This document shows, in pieces, positions 1 through 9,975 of a DNA stretch of 61,796 nucleotides. The notes beneath the pieces are model-generated. The model had not been told where the DNA came from. It did no database searches and saw only the letters and a program-made list of their open reading frames with translations. Numbering within the stretch: the first letter of the stretch is position 1; each line of letters opens with the position of its first letter. Location: positions 1 through 61,796 of the forward strand of contig NZ_WOEZ01000187.1 in NCBI RefSeq assembly GCF_013177735.1. Direction: 5' to 3'. The translations under genes and the position numbers were made by a program. Source of the stretch: Paraburkholderia elongata (GTDB lineage: Bacteria > Pseudomonadota > Gammaproteobacteria > Burkholderiales > Burkholderiaceae).

Positions 1-124
1 CAATCAGCCTTCAAATTGCTTTCATTGCGTGTCGACGACGAAGTGAGTCCGCAAACCGGCGCGAACTCAGTCGGACCTTGAAGTGTTTTGAATTACGCTT
101 CACCTCAACTCCGACGGTCTCCTA
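1..124. other. upstream region of fadE-like gene
   Basis: No gene is seen here. It is the leader and probable promoter region of the fatty-acid operon; no convincing promoter or operator could be assigned by eye. Confidence 0.4.
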
Positions 125-2605
125 GTGCTCGTCATTGCCGCTCTCGCGCTCGTCTACATTCAGGCGCGCGCTTCATGGTGGCTTGCCTTCATGATCGTCT
201 GGGTGGCGGCCGCGCATGTTAGCGGAGTAGCGGGTCCGGTGGCGACGGCAGCGCTCGCGATCGTCTTCGTCCTCCCCGCCCTCGTCCTCACGATCAAACC
301 GCTGCGGCGTGCGTGGCTCACGAAGCCGGTATTCGACATCTTCCGCAGAATCCTGCCGGAGATGTCGCCGACCGAGCGCGACGCAGTCGAAGCCGGCACC
401 GTCTGGTGGGACGCCGAACTATTCTCCGGACGCCCGCATTGGGACACGCTGCTCGGCTACGGCCCGGCCACGCTCTCCGCTGAGGAACAATCGTTTCTCG
501 ATGTCGAATGCGAGCATCTGTGCGATCTCGCGAACGACTGGGAAACCACCATGGTGTGGCAGGACCTGTCGCCGGAAACCTGGCAATACATCAAGGAACG
601 CGGCTTTCTCGGCATGATCATTCCGAAGCAGTACGGCGGCAAGCAGTTCTCCGCTTACGCGCATTCGCAAGTCATCATGAAGCTCTCCACGCGCTGCTCG
701 GCCGCAGCCGTTTCGGTGATGGTGCCGAACTCGCTCGGCCCCGCTGAGTTGCTGATGCATTACGGCACCGAAGAGCAGAAGAACCACTATCTGCCGCGCC
801 TCGCTCGCGGCGACGATATTCCCTGCTTTGCGTTGACGAGCCCTTACGCGGGCTCAGATGCGGCAGCGATTCCCGACGTCGGCATCGTCTGCAAGGGCAC
901 GTTTGAAGGCCGCGAAACGCTGGGTTTTCGCGTTACGTGGGACAAGCGCTATATCACACTCGGACCGATCGCGACTGTGCTCGGCCTCGCGTTTCGCGCG
1001 CTCGATCCCGACCATCTGCTTGGCTCGAATGAAGAACCCGGCATCACTTGTGCGCTGATTCCGACCGACCATCCGGGCGTCAACATCGGCCGACGTCACT
1101 GGCCGCTGAATGCGGTGTTCCAGAACGGCCCGAACTCGGGCAAAGACGTCTTCATTCCACTCGACTGGGTGATCGGCGGCCGCGCGCAAGTCGGCAACGG
1201 CTGGCGCATGCTGATGGAATGTCTCGCGGCGGGCCGCGCGATTTCACTGCCGTCCTCGAATGTGGGGATGGCGAAGATCGCCGTGCGCGGCACCGGTGCC
1301 TATGCCGCGATTCGCCGTCAGTTCCGCACCGCCGTCGGCAAGTTCGAAGGCGTGCAGGAAGCGCTCGGCCGCATGGGCGGCAATCTCTACGTGATGGACG
1401 CCGCGCGCCGCCTGTCCGCGCATGCGGTGGACCTCGGCGAAAAGCCGTCGGTGATTTCGGCGATCGCGAAGTATCACATCACCGAACGCGCCCGCATGGT
1501 CATCAACGACGGCATGGACGTCGCCGCCGGCAAGGGCATCTGCATGGGGCCGTCGAACTTTCTCGCGCGCGCCTATCAGCAGGTGCCGATTGCGATCACC
1601 GTGGAAGGCGCGAACATTCTCACGCGTTGCCTGATCATCTTCGGTCAGGGCGCGATTCGCTGTCATCCGTATGTGCTGAAGGAAATGGCGGCCACGCGCG
1701 AAACGGATCGCACCAAGGCGCTGCGCGATTTCGATGCAGCCTTCTTCGGCCACGTCAGCTTCACGCTTTCCAATGTGGTGCGCAGTTTCGTTTATGGCGT
1801 CACGGGCGGCGCATTCATCGCCAAGCCACGCACGGCGTACGCGCCGCTGCTGTCGTACTACCGCGCGGCGACCCGTCTCTCGACGGCATTCGCGTTGCTC
1901 GCCGACGTCTCCATGTTCGTGCTCGGCGGTGATCTGAAACGGCGTGAACGCATTTCCGGGCGTCTGGGCGATGTGCTCTCGCAGCTCTACCTGATCTCCG
2001 CGACGCTCAAGCGTTTCGAAGACGAAGGCCGTCAGGAAGAAGATCTGCCGCTGGTGCGCTGGGGCGTCGAAGATTCGCTGTACAAGGCGCAACACGCGCT
2101 CGACGGCGTGCTCGCGAACTATCCGAACCGCCTCGCCGCGGGTCTCGTGCGCGTGCTGGCATTCCCATTCGGCCTGCCGTATCGCGAGCCGTCCGATCGT
2201 CTCGGCACCGAGATAGCGGAGCTGATGCAAACGCCGGGCGCGGCGCGCAACCGCCTCGTGTCCGACTCGTACGTGCCGCATCCGGATGTCGATGCGCTCG
2301 GCTACGGCGAGCTCGTGTTCGAGCTGAATCCGCGCTTCACGCAGATCGACCAGAAACTGCGTGAAGCGGTCGAGCAAGGTCTGCTCGATCCGATGCCGCA
2401 GAGCCTGCCGCAACTGGCCGCGTGGACCGAAGCGGCCCAGCTAAAAGGCCTGATCGATGCCGACGATCGCCGCGTGCTCGAAGACTACGCGCGATATGGC
2501 GCGCAAGTCGTGCAGGTCGACGACTTCCCGCCCGACTTCGACATGCTCGCCAACTTGCAAAAACGCAAGGACACGCTCGAAAAGACGCTGGAGTTCGCGG
2601 CGTGA
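125..2605 (+). CDS. fadE: acyl-CoA dehydrogenase, FadE type
   Basis: Predicted to catalyse the first, FAD-dependent step of fatty-acid beta-oxidation, acyl-CoA to trans-2-enoyl-CoA. The product is 826 residues, close to the ~815 residues of enterobacterial FadE and much longer than the ~380-residue ordinary acyl-CoA dehydrogenases. Two hydrophobic segments at residues 1-60 fit the membrane-associated FadE layout. The dehydrogenase core follows from about residue 110 (LTSPYAGSDAA, then VEGANILTRCLIIFGQGA), and the FadE-specific C-terminal extension runs to the end. GTG is the start; the upstream sequence gives no better one. It heads a same-strand set with FabG, MaoC, thiolase and FadD, which supports a beta-oxidation role. 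Confidence 0.9.
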   Translation: MLVIAALALVYIQARASWWLAFMIVWVAAAHVSGVAGPVATAALAIVFVLPALVLTIKPLRRAWLTKPVFDIFRRILPEMSPTERDAVEAGTVWWDAELFSGRPHWDTLLGYGPATLSAEEQSFLDVECEHLCDLANDWETTMVWQDLSPETWQYIKERGFLGMIIPKQYGGKQFSAYAHSQVIMKLSTRCSAAAVSVMVPNSLGPAELLMHYGTEEQKNHYLPRLARGDDIPCFALTSPYAGSDAAAIPDVGIVCKGTFEGRETLGFRVTWDKRYITLGPIATVLGLAFRALDPDHLLGSNEEPGITCALIPTDHPGVNIGRRHWPLNAVFQNGPNSGKDVFIPLDWVIGGRAQVGNGWRMLMECLAAGRAISLPSSNVGMAKIAVRGTGAYAAIRRQFRTAVGKFEGVQEALGRMGGNLYVMDAARRLSAHAVDLGEKPSVISAIAKYHITERARMVINDGMDVAAGKGICMGPSNFLARAYQQVPIAITVEGANILTRCLIIFGQGAIRCHPYVLKEMAATRETDRTKALRDFDAAFFGHVSFTLSNVVRSFVYGVTGGAFIAKPRTAYAPLLSYYRAATRLSTAFALLADVSMFVLGGDLKRRERISGRLGDVLSQLYLISATLKRFEDEGRQEEDLPLVRWGVEDSLYKAQHALDGVLANYPNRLAAGLVRVLAFPFGLPYREPSDRLGTEIAELMQTPGAARNRLVSDSYVPHPDVDALGYGELVFELNPRFTQIDQKLREAVEQGLLDPMPQSLPQLAAWTEAAQLKGLIDADDRRVLEDYARYGAQVVQVDDFPPDFDMLANLQKRKDTLEKTLEFAA

Positions 2606-2729
2606 GCGCCTTAAAAAAACATCCAGCCGGGGCACACTCAGATGCCCCAAACTGGGTGCACACTGACACACGTCCGACGTACCCTTGCGGGACTTCCTTC
2701 GGCGCGTGGCCAGCGGAGCAACGAAAAAT

Positions 2730-4142
2730 ATGAACGACTCTTACCTGAACTTCGTCAATTCGCCGTTCGGCGCGCGCCTCGCGCGCTCGTTAGGCTTACC
2801 GAAGCCTGAGGTACTGCGCCGCTATCGCGCGGACCAGCCCGAATTCGACGGCCTGATCGCGATCGGCGCGGGCCGCGAACCGCATCTGCTCGACGCGCTC
2901 GCGAATCTCGTGACGAGCGTCGGCATGACCAGCGTTGCGCATGAAAGCGCGGGGCTGTGGGTGCCGCTCGCGAATCGCCATGGTCTGATGACGGGACGTT
3001 TCGAACCCGCGGAGTCCGGTTCGCACGGCAAGCTCAGCGCCCTGCTGTTCGATGCGAGCGGTATCGAAGACAGCAGCCAGCTTGAACCAGTGCACGGATT
3101 CTTCCACGACACGTTGCGCTCGCTCGGCAAGTGCGGCCGCATCATCGTGCTGGGGCGGCCGCCGGAAGCCTGCGCGACCCCGCGCCAATGGACCGCCCAG
3201 CGTGCACTCGAAGGCCTCACGCGTTCGCTCGGCAAGGAAGCGCGGCGCGGTATTACCGCGAATCTCGTCTACGTGGAGCAAGGCGCCGAGGACGGCATCG
3301 AAGCGACGTTGCGATTCTTTCTATCGCCGCGCTCCGCGTACGTGTCGGGCCAGGTGGTGCGCATTGGCGTGCGTGCCGGCGCCGATGCCTTGCCGGCGTT
3401 CGACTGGAATCAGCCGCTCGCGGGTCGGCGTGCCATGGTCACCGGCGCCGCGCGCGGCATCGGCGCGTCGATTGCGAGCGTGCTCGCCGCCGAGGGCGCG
3501 CACGTCATCGGCATCGACATCCCGTCGGCGCGCGACGCGCTCGATTCGACCATGCGCCAGTTGAACGGCACCGCCCTCGCCTTCGACATCGCCGCGCCCG
3601 AAGCGCCCGCGCAGATCGCCGCGGCGCTCGACGAACAGGGCGTGGATATCGTCGTGCACAACGCCGGTATCACGAAGGACAAAACCATCGCGAAGATGAC
3701 CGACGCCGCTTGGCAAAGCGTGATCGACATCAACCTGTCCGCGCAGGAACGGATCGACGACGCCCTGCTCGCGGCCGGCATCTTGCGCGACGGCGGCCGC
3801 ATCATCGGCGTGTCGTCGATCAGCGGCATTGCCGGCAATCTCGGCCAGACCAATTACGCCGCATCAAAAGCCGGCGTGATCGGCCGGGTGCAAAGCATGG
3901 CTCCGCATCTGCGCGGGCGCGGCATCACGATCAACGCGGTCGCGCCCGGCTTTATCGAAACGCAGATGACTGCGAAGATTCCGCTGACCATCCGCGAGGC
4001 CGGCCGCCGGATGAATTCGATGAGCCAGGGAGGCCAGCCGGTGGACGTCGCACAGACCATCGCGTGGCTTGCGCATCCGGGATCGGCGGGCGTGAGCGGC
4101 CAGATCGTGCGCGTGTGCGGACAAAGCCTGATTGGAGCGTGA
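2730..4142 (+). CDS. fabG: 3-ketoacyl reductase, FabG4-like SDR
   Basis: Short-chain dehydrogenase of 470 residues, about twice the usual FabG length. The N-terminal ~230 residues are a degenerate Rossmann-like domain, and the C-terminal half is the catalytic SDR. VTGAARGIGAS near residue 237 binds the dinucleotide, NAG occurs in VVHNAGITKDKT, and Ser-Tyr-Lys are in VSSISG and NYAASKAG. This two-domain form is known for 3-oxoacyl reductases acting on CoA esters. The ATG at 2730 was chosen because the SDR family N-terminus and a GGAG at 2715-2718 fit it; an upstream ATG at 2685 would add 15 unrelated residues. It overlaps nothing, and MaoC starts 2 bases after its stop. Confidence 0.88.
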   Translation: MNDSYLNFVNSPFGARLARSLGLPKPEVLRRYRADQPEFDGLIAIGAGREPHLLDALANLVTSVGMTSVAHESAGLWVPLANRHGLMTGRFEPAESGSHGKLSALLFDASGIEDSSQLEPVHGFFHDTLRSLGKCGRIIVLGRPPEACATPRQWTAQRALEGLTRSLGKEARRGITANLVYVEQGAEDGIEATLRFFLSPRSAYVSGQVVRIGVRAGADALPAFDWNQPLAGRRAMVTGAARGIGASIASVLAAEGAHVIGIDIPSARDALDSTMRQLNGTALAFDIAAPEAPAQIAAALDEQGVDIVVHNAGITKDKTIAKMTDAAWQSVIDINLSAQERIDDALLAAGILRDGGRIIGVSSISGIAGNLGQTNYAASKAGVIGRVQSMAPHLRGRGITINAVAPGFIETQMTAKIPLTIREAGRRMNSMSQGGQPVDVAQTIAWLAHPGSAGVSGQIVRVCGQSLIGA

Positions 4143-4144
4143 GC

Positions 4145-5065
4145 ATGGGTGAGCCGGGTGATCCGTTCACGAGTGGTCAGCGAGCGAGCGCGGCCCGTCC
4201 GAAGACCGTCGTCATCGAGCAGTTGCCCGCGCCGGCGAAGCTGTATGGGCGCGCGTTGTCCGGCATCGTCAAACGCGGGCGCGACACGCACTTGCCGGCG
4301 CTGCGCCTCGTGCGCCCCGCCGTGGCCCTCGACCCCGGGCCGATCTGGCGTTATGCGCGGGTCTGCGGCTTCATCCCCGAGCACGGTGTGCCGCTCACGT
4401 ATCCGCATCTGCTGGCCTTCCCGCTGCATCTGCTGATGCTGACCGACCCGGCGTTTCCCTGGCCGGCGCTCGGCCTCGTGCATCTGGCGAACCACGTGCG
4501 GCTGCGCCGGCCGCTCGCTTACAAGGACATGTTGCGTGTCGAGGTGGAATTCGGCGCGCTGCTGCGTCACGACAAGGGCCAGGCGTTCGTGCTGCATACC
4601 CGCATGTACCGCCGCGGCGAAGCAGTATGGGACGGTGACAGCATCTATCTGAAACGTGGCGTGCCGGCGAGCGGCAGTCCGCTCGATCCGCTGGAACTCG
4701 GGCACGATGCGCTGGAACGCATCTCGCGCTGGCAACTGGCGCCGCAACTGGGCCGCGACTACGCGAGCGTGTCCGGCGACTACAACCCGATTCACCTGAC
4801 TGCGCTGTCCGCGAAGGCATTCGGTTTTCCGCGCGCCATTGCGCATGGCATGTGGACGCTGGCGCGCGCCGCCTCCGCGCTGCAACCGCCGAAACCGCTC
4901 GCCGAAGCCACGCTTTCCGCCGAATTCAAGCTGCCGATGCTGCTGCCGGGCGAAGCGTCGCTGTGGAGCGCGTCGCCCTCGCTGATCGAACGCGACATCG
5001 AGGTACGCGACATTGCTGGAGAAAAACCGCATTTGCGCGGCCGTATGCAGTGGAAGCTGCTTTGA
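4145..5065 (+). CDS. MaoC-family enoyl-CoA hydratase
   Basis: Predicted (R)-specific hydratase/dehydratase acting on enoyl- or 3-hydroxyacyl-CoA. The 306 residues form a double hot-dog fold: a divergent N-terminal half and a C-terminal MaoC half carrying YASVSGDYNPIHL and GFPRAIAHGMWT, the conserved hydratase-2 motif with its Asp and His. The ATG at 4145 lies 2 bases after the fabG stop, so the two are very probably translated together. A much longer reading in the same frame beginning inside fabG is a shadow. Paired with a FabG4-like reductase, it would supply the hydration and reduction steps between FadE and thiolase. Confidence 0.88.
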   Translation: MGEPGDPFTSGQRASAARPKTVVIEQLPAPAKLYGRALSGIVKRGRDTHLPALRLVRPAVALDPGPIWRYARVCGFIPEHGVPLTYPHLLAFPLHLLMLTDPAFPWPALGLVHLANHVRLRRPLAYKDMLRVEVEFGALLRHDKGQAFVLHTRMYRRGEAVWDGDSIYLKRGVPASGSPLDPLELGHDALERISRWQLAPQLGRDYASVSGDYNPIHLTALSAKAFGFPRAIAHGMWTLARAASALQPPKPLAEATLSAEFKLPMLLPGEASLWSASPSLIERDIEVRDIAGEKPHLRGRMQWKLL

Positions 5066-5225
5066 CGCACCCGCAGGCACCTTCATGTTTTCGTCACCGC
5101 ATGGAATTGAAGCCGCCCGAAAATCGTTGTTGAGCTAACAGACACACCAACGCAAAGAAGCCTTACTCACCAATCGCATCATTCGCACCGTTCAATAACC
5201 AGGGAACGACCCAAAGGAGCCGAGC

Positions 5226-6566
5226 ATGTCCAACCCGCAGCCCGCCGTGCGCCGCGTCGCCATTATCGGCGGCAACCGGATTCCGTTTGCCCGCTCGAAC
5301 ACCGCTTACGCGACCGCGTCGAATCAGGATATGCTGACCTTCACGCTGCAAGGCCTGATCGACCGCTACAACCTGCACGGCGAACGCCTGGGCGAAGTGG
5401 CAGCCGGCGCCGTCATCAAGCACTCGCGCGATTTCAACCTCACGCGCGAATCCGTGCTGTCCACCACGCTCGCGAGGGAAACGCCGGCCTACGACGTGCA
5501 GCAGGCCTGCGGCACCGGGCTGGAAGCGGCCATTCTCGTCGCCAACAAGATCGCCCTCGGGCAGATCGAGGTGGGTATCGCGGGCGGCGTCGATACGACA
5601 TCCGATGCACCGATCGGCGTCAACGAGCGCATGCGCAAGATCCTGCTCGAAGCGAATCGTGGCAAGAGCACCGGCCAACGCGTCGGTGCGCTGGCCAAAC
5701 TGCGGCCGGGCATGTTTTTCAAACCGCTTTTGCCGCGCAACGGCGAGCCGCGCACCGGGCTTTCGATGGGCGAGCATTGCGAGCTGATGGCCAAGCGCTG
5801 GAACATCTCGCGCGAAGCGCAGGACGTGCTCGCTTACGACAGCCACCGCAAGCTCACCGAGGCGTATGCGCGCGGCTTCGTCAACGATCTGATGACACCG
5901 TACCGTGGCCTTGCGCGCGACAACAATCTGCGTTCCGACCTGACGCTCGAAAAACTCTCCGGTCTGAAGCCAGTATTCGATCGCGACGCAGGCACGCTGA
6001 CTGCCGGGAATTCGACACCGTTGACCGACGGCGCTTCCGCCGTGCTGCTCGCAAGCGAAGAATGGGCGGCCAAACATGGGCTGCCGGTGCTGGCATATCT
6101 GAGCTGGTCCGAAACCGCCGCCGTCGACTTTTTCGACAAGAAAGAAGGCCTGCTGATGGCGCCCGCTTATGCCGTGCCGCGCATGCTGGCGCGCGCCGGG
6201 CTCACCTTGCAGGACTTCGATCTATACGAGATTCACGAAGCCTTCGCCGCGCAGGTGTTGTGCACGCTAGCGGCGTGGCAGGATGACGAGTATTGCCGCA
6301 CGCACCTCGGATTGCCGGGGCCGCTCGGCGCGATCGATCGGGCAAAATTGAATCTGAACGGCAGCTCGCTCGCCACCGGCCATCCGTTTGCCGCCACGGG
6401 TGGCCGCATTGTCGCCGGACTCGCGAAAATGCTCGCCCAACTCGACAAGCCGGCCGGCACCGCGCGCGGGCTGATCTCGATCTGCGCGGCGGGCGGCCAG
6501 GGCGTGGTGGCGATTTTGGAACGCACACAAACAGATGAAGCCCCTGCTTCAGGAGACGACCGATGA
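5226..6566 (+). CDS. fadI: acetyl-CoA C-acyltransferase (thiolase)
   Basis: Thiolase of 446 residues that cleaves 3-ketoacyl-CoA to acetyl-CoA and a shortened acyl-CoA. The nucleophilic cysteine is Cys95 in QQACGTGLEA; the other active-site elements are the His of GHPFAATGGRI and the second Cys of SICAAGGQGV. Its length fits the FadI group better than the ~393-residue FadA/PhaA group, so the symbol is a family-level guess. AAAGGAG precedes the ATG at a good distance. The stop overlaps the FadD start as ATGA, indicating translational coupling. Confidence 0.9.
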   Translation: MSNPQPAVRRVAIIGGNRIPFARSNTAYATASNQDMLTFTLQGLIDRYNLHGERLGEVAAGAVIKHSRDFNLTRESVLSTTLARETPAYDVQQACGTGLEAAILVANKIALGQIEVGIAGGVDTTSDAPIGVNERMRKILLEANRGKSTGQRVGALAKLRPGMFFKPLLPRNGEPRTGLSMGEHCELMAKRWNISREAQDVLAYDSHRKLTEAYARGFVNDLMTPYRGLARDNNLRSDLTLEKLSGLKPVFDRDAGTLTAGNSTPLTDGASAVLLASEEWAAKHGLPVLAYLSWSETAAVDFFDKKEGLLMAPAYAVPRMLARAGLTLQDFDLYEIHEAFAAQVLCTLAAWQDDEYCRTHLGLPGPLGAIDRAKLNLNGSSLATGHPFAATGGRIVAGLAKMLAQLDKPAGTARGLISICAAGGQGVVAILERTQTDEAPASGDDR

Positions 6567-8368
6567 CACAGTCCACGCAAGCCCCGCTCCCGTCCGACGC
6601 CGGATCCACACCCCTCGCGAATGCAGCGGACCAGGTACCCGGTCAGGCGGCGAATCACGCGCCCAACACCGACGGCATCTGGTACGCCTCGTATCCGGCA
6701 GACGTGCCGCATGAGATCGACGTCAACCAGTACGAATCGGTCGTGCAGTTCTTCGACGAATGCATCGCGCAGTTCCGCGAGCGCGTCGCGTATGTGAGCG
6801 TCGGCGCGAACATGACGTACGGCGAACTCGGCCGCAAGGCGGCTGCGTTCGCCGCGTATCTGCAGAGCATCGGCGTGAAGTCCGGCGAGCGCGTCGCGAT
6901 CATGCTGCCGAACACGTTTCAGTATCCGGTGTCGCTGTTCGGTGTGCTCAAGGCGGGCGGCGTGGTGGTCAACGTCAATCCACTCTACACGGTGCGCGAG
7001 CTTGCGCATCAACTGAAGGACAGCGGTGCGCAAACCATCATCGTGTTCGAGAACTTCGCGAAGACCGTTGAAGACGCGCTGCCTGGCACCAAGGTGCAGA
7101 ACGTCATCGTGACGGGTCTTGGCGATCTGCTCGCCGACGGTTTGAATCTGAAGGGACGTCTGCTCAATTTCATGCTGCGCCACGTGAAGAAGATGGTGCC
7201 GAAGTACAACCTGCCGAAAGCGGTGCCGCTGCTCGAAGCGCTCTCGATCGGTTACACGCGGCCGCTGACGCCGGTGCGCCCCACTCACCACGACGTCGCC
7301 TTCCTGCAATACACCGGGGGCACCACCGGCGTGGCCAAAGGCGCGATGCTCACGCACAGGAACATCATCGCCAACCTGTTGCAGGCGAAGGTGTGGTCCG
7401 AAGGCCAATTGAGCGGCGACATCGAAACGGTGCTCACGCCGCTGCCGCTTTATCACATCTACTCGCTGACCGTGAACGCGCTGATCTTCATGGGACTCGG
7501 CGGGCGCAATATTCTGATCGCCAATCCGCGCGACATGAAGCGCGTGATGATGATCATCCGTCACGAGAAATTCACGGGCATGACGGCGGTGAACACGCTC
7601 TACAAAGCGTTCCTTGACAACGAGGAGTTCTGCAAGCGCGACTTCTCGAACCTGAAACTCGCGATGGCCGGTGGCATGGCCACGCAGAAGTCGGTCGCCG
7701 ATCGCTTCAAGGCGGTCACCGGCAAGCCGATCATCGAAGGCTATGGGCTGACCGAGTGCTCGCCGATCGTGTCGATGAATCCGGTGGACCTGACCAATCT
7801 GCGCGACTTCGAAGGCTCGATCGGTTTGCCCGCACCGTCCACGCAAGTGCGCTTCAAGAAAGACGACGGTACGTGGGCGAACATCGGCGAAGCCGGTGAA
7901 CTGTGCGTGAAGGGGCCACAGGTGATGAAAGGCTACTGGAATCGCCCGGACGAAACCGCCAAGGTGATCGACGACGATGGCTGGCTCGCCACCGGCGACA
8001 TCGGCGTGATGGATTCGCGCGGCTTCATCCGTCTGATCGATCGGAAGAAGGACATGATCCTGGTGTCGGGCTTCAACGTCTATCCGAACGAAGTCGAAGA
8101 CGTGATCGCGGCGCTTCCGGACGTGCGCGAAGTCGCCGCAATCGGCGTGCCCGATGAAGCGCAAGGCGAACGGGTGAAGGTGTTCATCGTCAAGCGCAAT
8201 CCGTCGTTGACCGCCGAACAGGTGATCGCCCACTGCCGCAAGAACCTCACGGGGTACAAGGTGCCGAAGCTCGTCGAGTTTCGCGACGAGCTGCCGCAAA
8301 CCAACGTCGGCAAGATTCTGCGCCGCGCGCTGCGCGACGAGGAACTCGCGAAGCAAAAACCTGCCTGA
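6563..8368 (+). CDS. fadD: long-chain fatty acid-CoA ligase
   Basis: ATP-dependent acyl-CoA synthetase of 601 residues that activates fatty acids. The AMP-binding P-loop YTGGTTGVAKGAM, the GYGLTECSP motif, the LATGDIG hinge region and the C-terminal catalytic lysine region (TNVGKILRRALRDEE) are all present. There is an extra ~40-residue Ala/Pro-rich N-terminus compared with enteric FadD; a later start is possible but the ATG overlaps the thiolase stop by four bases and so is preferred. It is the fifth gene of the operon. Confidence 0.93.
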   Translation: MTQSTQAPLPSDAGSTPLANAADQVPGQAANHAPNTDGIWYASYPADVPHEIDVNQYESVVQFFDECIAQFRERVAYVSVGANMTYGELGRKAAAFAAYLQSIGVKSGERVAIMLPNTFQYPVSLFGVLKAGGVVVNVNPLYTVRELAHQLKDSGAQTIIVFENFAKTVEDALPGTKVQNVIVTGLGDLLADGLNLKGRLLNFMLRHVKKMVPKYNLPKAVPLLEALSIGYTRPLTPVRPTHHDVAFLQYTGGTTGVAKGAMLTHRNIIANLLQAKVWSEGQLSGDIETVLTPLPLYHIYSLTVNALIFMGLGGRNILIANPRDMKRVMMIIRHEKFTGMTAVNTLYKAFLDNEEFCKRDFSNLKLAMAGGMATQKSVADRFKAVTGKPIIEGYGLTECSPIVSMNPVDLTNLRDFEGSIGLPAPSTQVRFKKDDGTWANIGEAGELCVKGPQVMKGYWNRPDETAKVIDDDGWLATGDIGVMDSRGFIRLIDRKKDMILVSGFNVYPNEVEDVIAALPDVREVAAIGVPDEAQGERVKVFIVKRNPSLTAEQVIAHCRKNLTGYKVPKLVEFRDELPQTNVGKILRRALRDEELAKQKPA

Positions 8369-8418
8369 CAGGCACGGCGCTCGATACCGCGCCTGGCGCC
8401 AACTTTTCGGAGAGATTC

Positions 8419-9486
8419 ATGAAGCACAGCATGTCCGCACGCTCACGCCGTTTGTGCCGATCCGGCCGAGTGAGTGGTTCGAACCGCTCGCCGGCCTTCA
8501 TGTGCCTCGCCCGTTTTTCGTCGGGGACCGCAACATTGAGTGCGTCCCTGACCGCTTCATTACGTGCGGTTTCATCGCGGGGACTCCTGGTCGGCGCGCT
8601 GGTGGCCAGCGCTGCTGCGATGGCGACGCCGCCGGCGTTCGCGCAGAACGACGATGCGCCGCCCGCGCTCGATACCGCCAGCGCCGGCGCCGTGAAAGCG
8701 CCCACCACGCCGTCCTCGCAGGTCGGCAAGCTCACGCTCGATCAGCAGGTCAAGTGGCTGCGCGCCGCGCAACAAAGCGGCGCAATGGAGAAGCTCGACG
8801 ACGCGCAACTGGTCGCCCTGTTCCAGTCGCTCGATCCGCTTGCGTTGCCGCGTTACATCAAGGAAGGGCCGAACGGTTACCCGTCGTACGAGTTCATCAT
8901 GTCGCGCTCGGAACGCATTCACGGCCAGTGGCCCGACAAGCCCGATCACATGCTGGTGCGCATCGCCCACGATCCTCTGCGGATCTACGCCAAGTGGCTG
9001 CCCGACGGTGCGCACGCCGGTCAGGAAATCATCTACGACGAATCAAGACGCACCGACGAAATGTATGGCCACCTCGGCGGCATCATGAACGTGATGCCGC
9101 TGTGGACCTCGCTTAACGGCGCCCTCGCCCGTGCGCAATCGAACCACCAGGTGCGCGATCTCGGCACCGAGTACATTGCCAATCAGTACCTCTCCGAAGA
9201 CAAGAAATACATCGAGGCCGGCTTGTCACACTCGACCCAGGTGGAAGTGAAAACGATCGACGGCGTGCGCGTGGTGGCCTTCACCTTCGAAACGCCGACC
9301 GGCCAGCCGCAGTTCTATGCGAAGAAAGAAACGCTCGGGCTGGATCTGCGGCATCCGTATTTCCGCACGGTCGAGTCATATAACAATGACGGCAAGATCT
9401 TCGAGAAGATCGTCTTCGAAAGCATCACGCCGAAAACCTTCGACGACTCGACCTTCGATCCGAAGAACAAGGCCTATAAGTTCTAG
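8419..9486 (+). CDS. DUF1571 domain secreted protein
   Basis: A 355-residue protein with a long basic N-terminus, a hydrophobic stretch around residues 55-75 ending AMATPPAFAQ (a plausible Sec signal), and a DUF1571-type body (YKFYIKEG-like SRYIKEGPNG region, IYAKWLPDGAHAGQEIIYD). The function of DUF1571 is not known to me. TTCGGAGAGATTC precedes the ATG; a later internal start would give a more normal signal peptide. It lies 50 bases after fadD and is probably the last gene of the operon. Its stop shares the CTAG with the stop of the convergent gene. Confidence 0.7.
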   Translation: MKHSMSARSRRLCRSGRVSGSNRSPAFMCLARFSSGTATLSASLTASLRAVSSRGLLVGALVASAAAMATPPAFAQNDDAPPALDTASAGAVKAPTTPSSQVGKLTLDQQVKWLRAAQQSGAMEKLDDAQLVALFQSLDPLALPRYIKEGPNGYPSYEFIMSRSERIHGQWPDKPDHMLVRIAHDPLRIYAKWLPDGAHAGQEIIYDESRRTDEMYGHLGGIMNVMPLWTSLNGALARAQSNHQVRDLGTEYIANQYLSEDKKYIEAGLSHSTQVEVKTIDGVRVVAFTFETPTGQPQFYAKKETLGLDLRHPYFRTVESYNNDGKIFEKIVFESITPKTFDDSTFDPKNKAYKF

Positions 9487-9890
9487 CGAACAAGGCGCGG
9501 TGTCAGCGCGAAGGCGACATGCGCGATGGGCCCCGCGCCCTGCTCGTAGCTGTGCTCGCCCATGTGGCCTACGCGGGTGGCCAGTTCCTTGAGCACGAAA
9601 TAATCGGATGCGCGTATGAGGCCGATCAGCGACGCCGGTGATTGCGCGGGCGTTTGCCTGAGACGCGGCGCAAGTGTGGTGTACCAGAGCACGCCGATGT
9701 CGTCGCCAGTTTCGAAAACAGGCAGCTTCATGTGGGCGACGTAGTCGGCGAATGCGGGGCCGCCCGCGAGGGTGGAATCGATCACGGCGAGCGTGTCGTG
9801 GCGAGCGGCTGCATGCGCGAGCCACGGCCACGCACCACCTGCCGCGGTCGAAAGCCATGCTCCGGTCATCATGAAAGTGCGGCGGTCCAT
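9483..9890 (-). CDS. small exported protein with Tat-type signal
   Basis: A 135-residue protein starting MDRRTFMMTGAW, a twin-arginine motif followed by a hydrophobic region and a signal-peptidase-like AHAAA. The rest has no motif I recognise. It lies downstream of the VAO-type flavoenzyme on the same strand with an 85-base gap, so it may work with that enzyme outside the cytoplasm; that is inference. The stop codons of this gene and of the convergent DUF1571 gene overlap. Confidence 0.65.
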   Translation of the reverse strand: MDRRTFMMTGAWLSTAAGGAWPWLAHAAARHDTLAVIDSTLAGGPAFADYVAHMKLPVFETGDDIGVLWYTTLAPRLRQTPAQSPASLIGLIRASDYFVLKELATRVGHMGEHSYEQGAGPIAHVAFALTPRLVR

Positions 9891-9975
9891 AGCCTGGTCA
9901 CGCCATCAGGTCTCGAATGTCACTCACGGCATTTGCCTCCCTCACACTTCACATCCGTCACGTACCTCACGCGCC

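Noticed and set aside
3131..4144. Frame extending the MaoC gene upstream across fabG
   Set aside because: Arg-rich shadow of fabG; MaoC similarity begins only at 4145.
6233..8356. A 707-residue open frame on the minus strand opposite thiolase/FadD
   Set aside because: Lies antisense to two well-conserved genes; high-GC third-position shadow with no motif.
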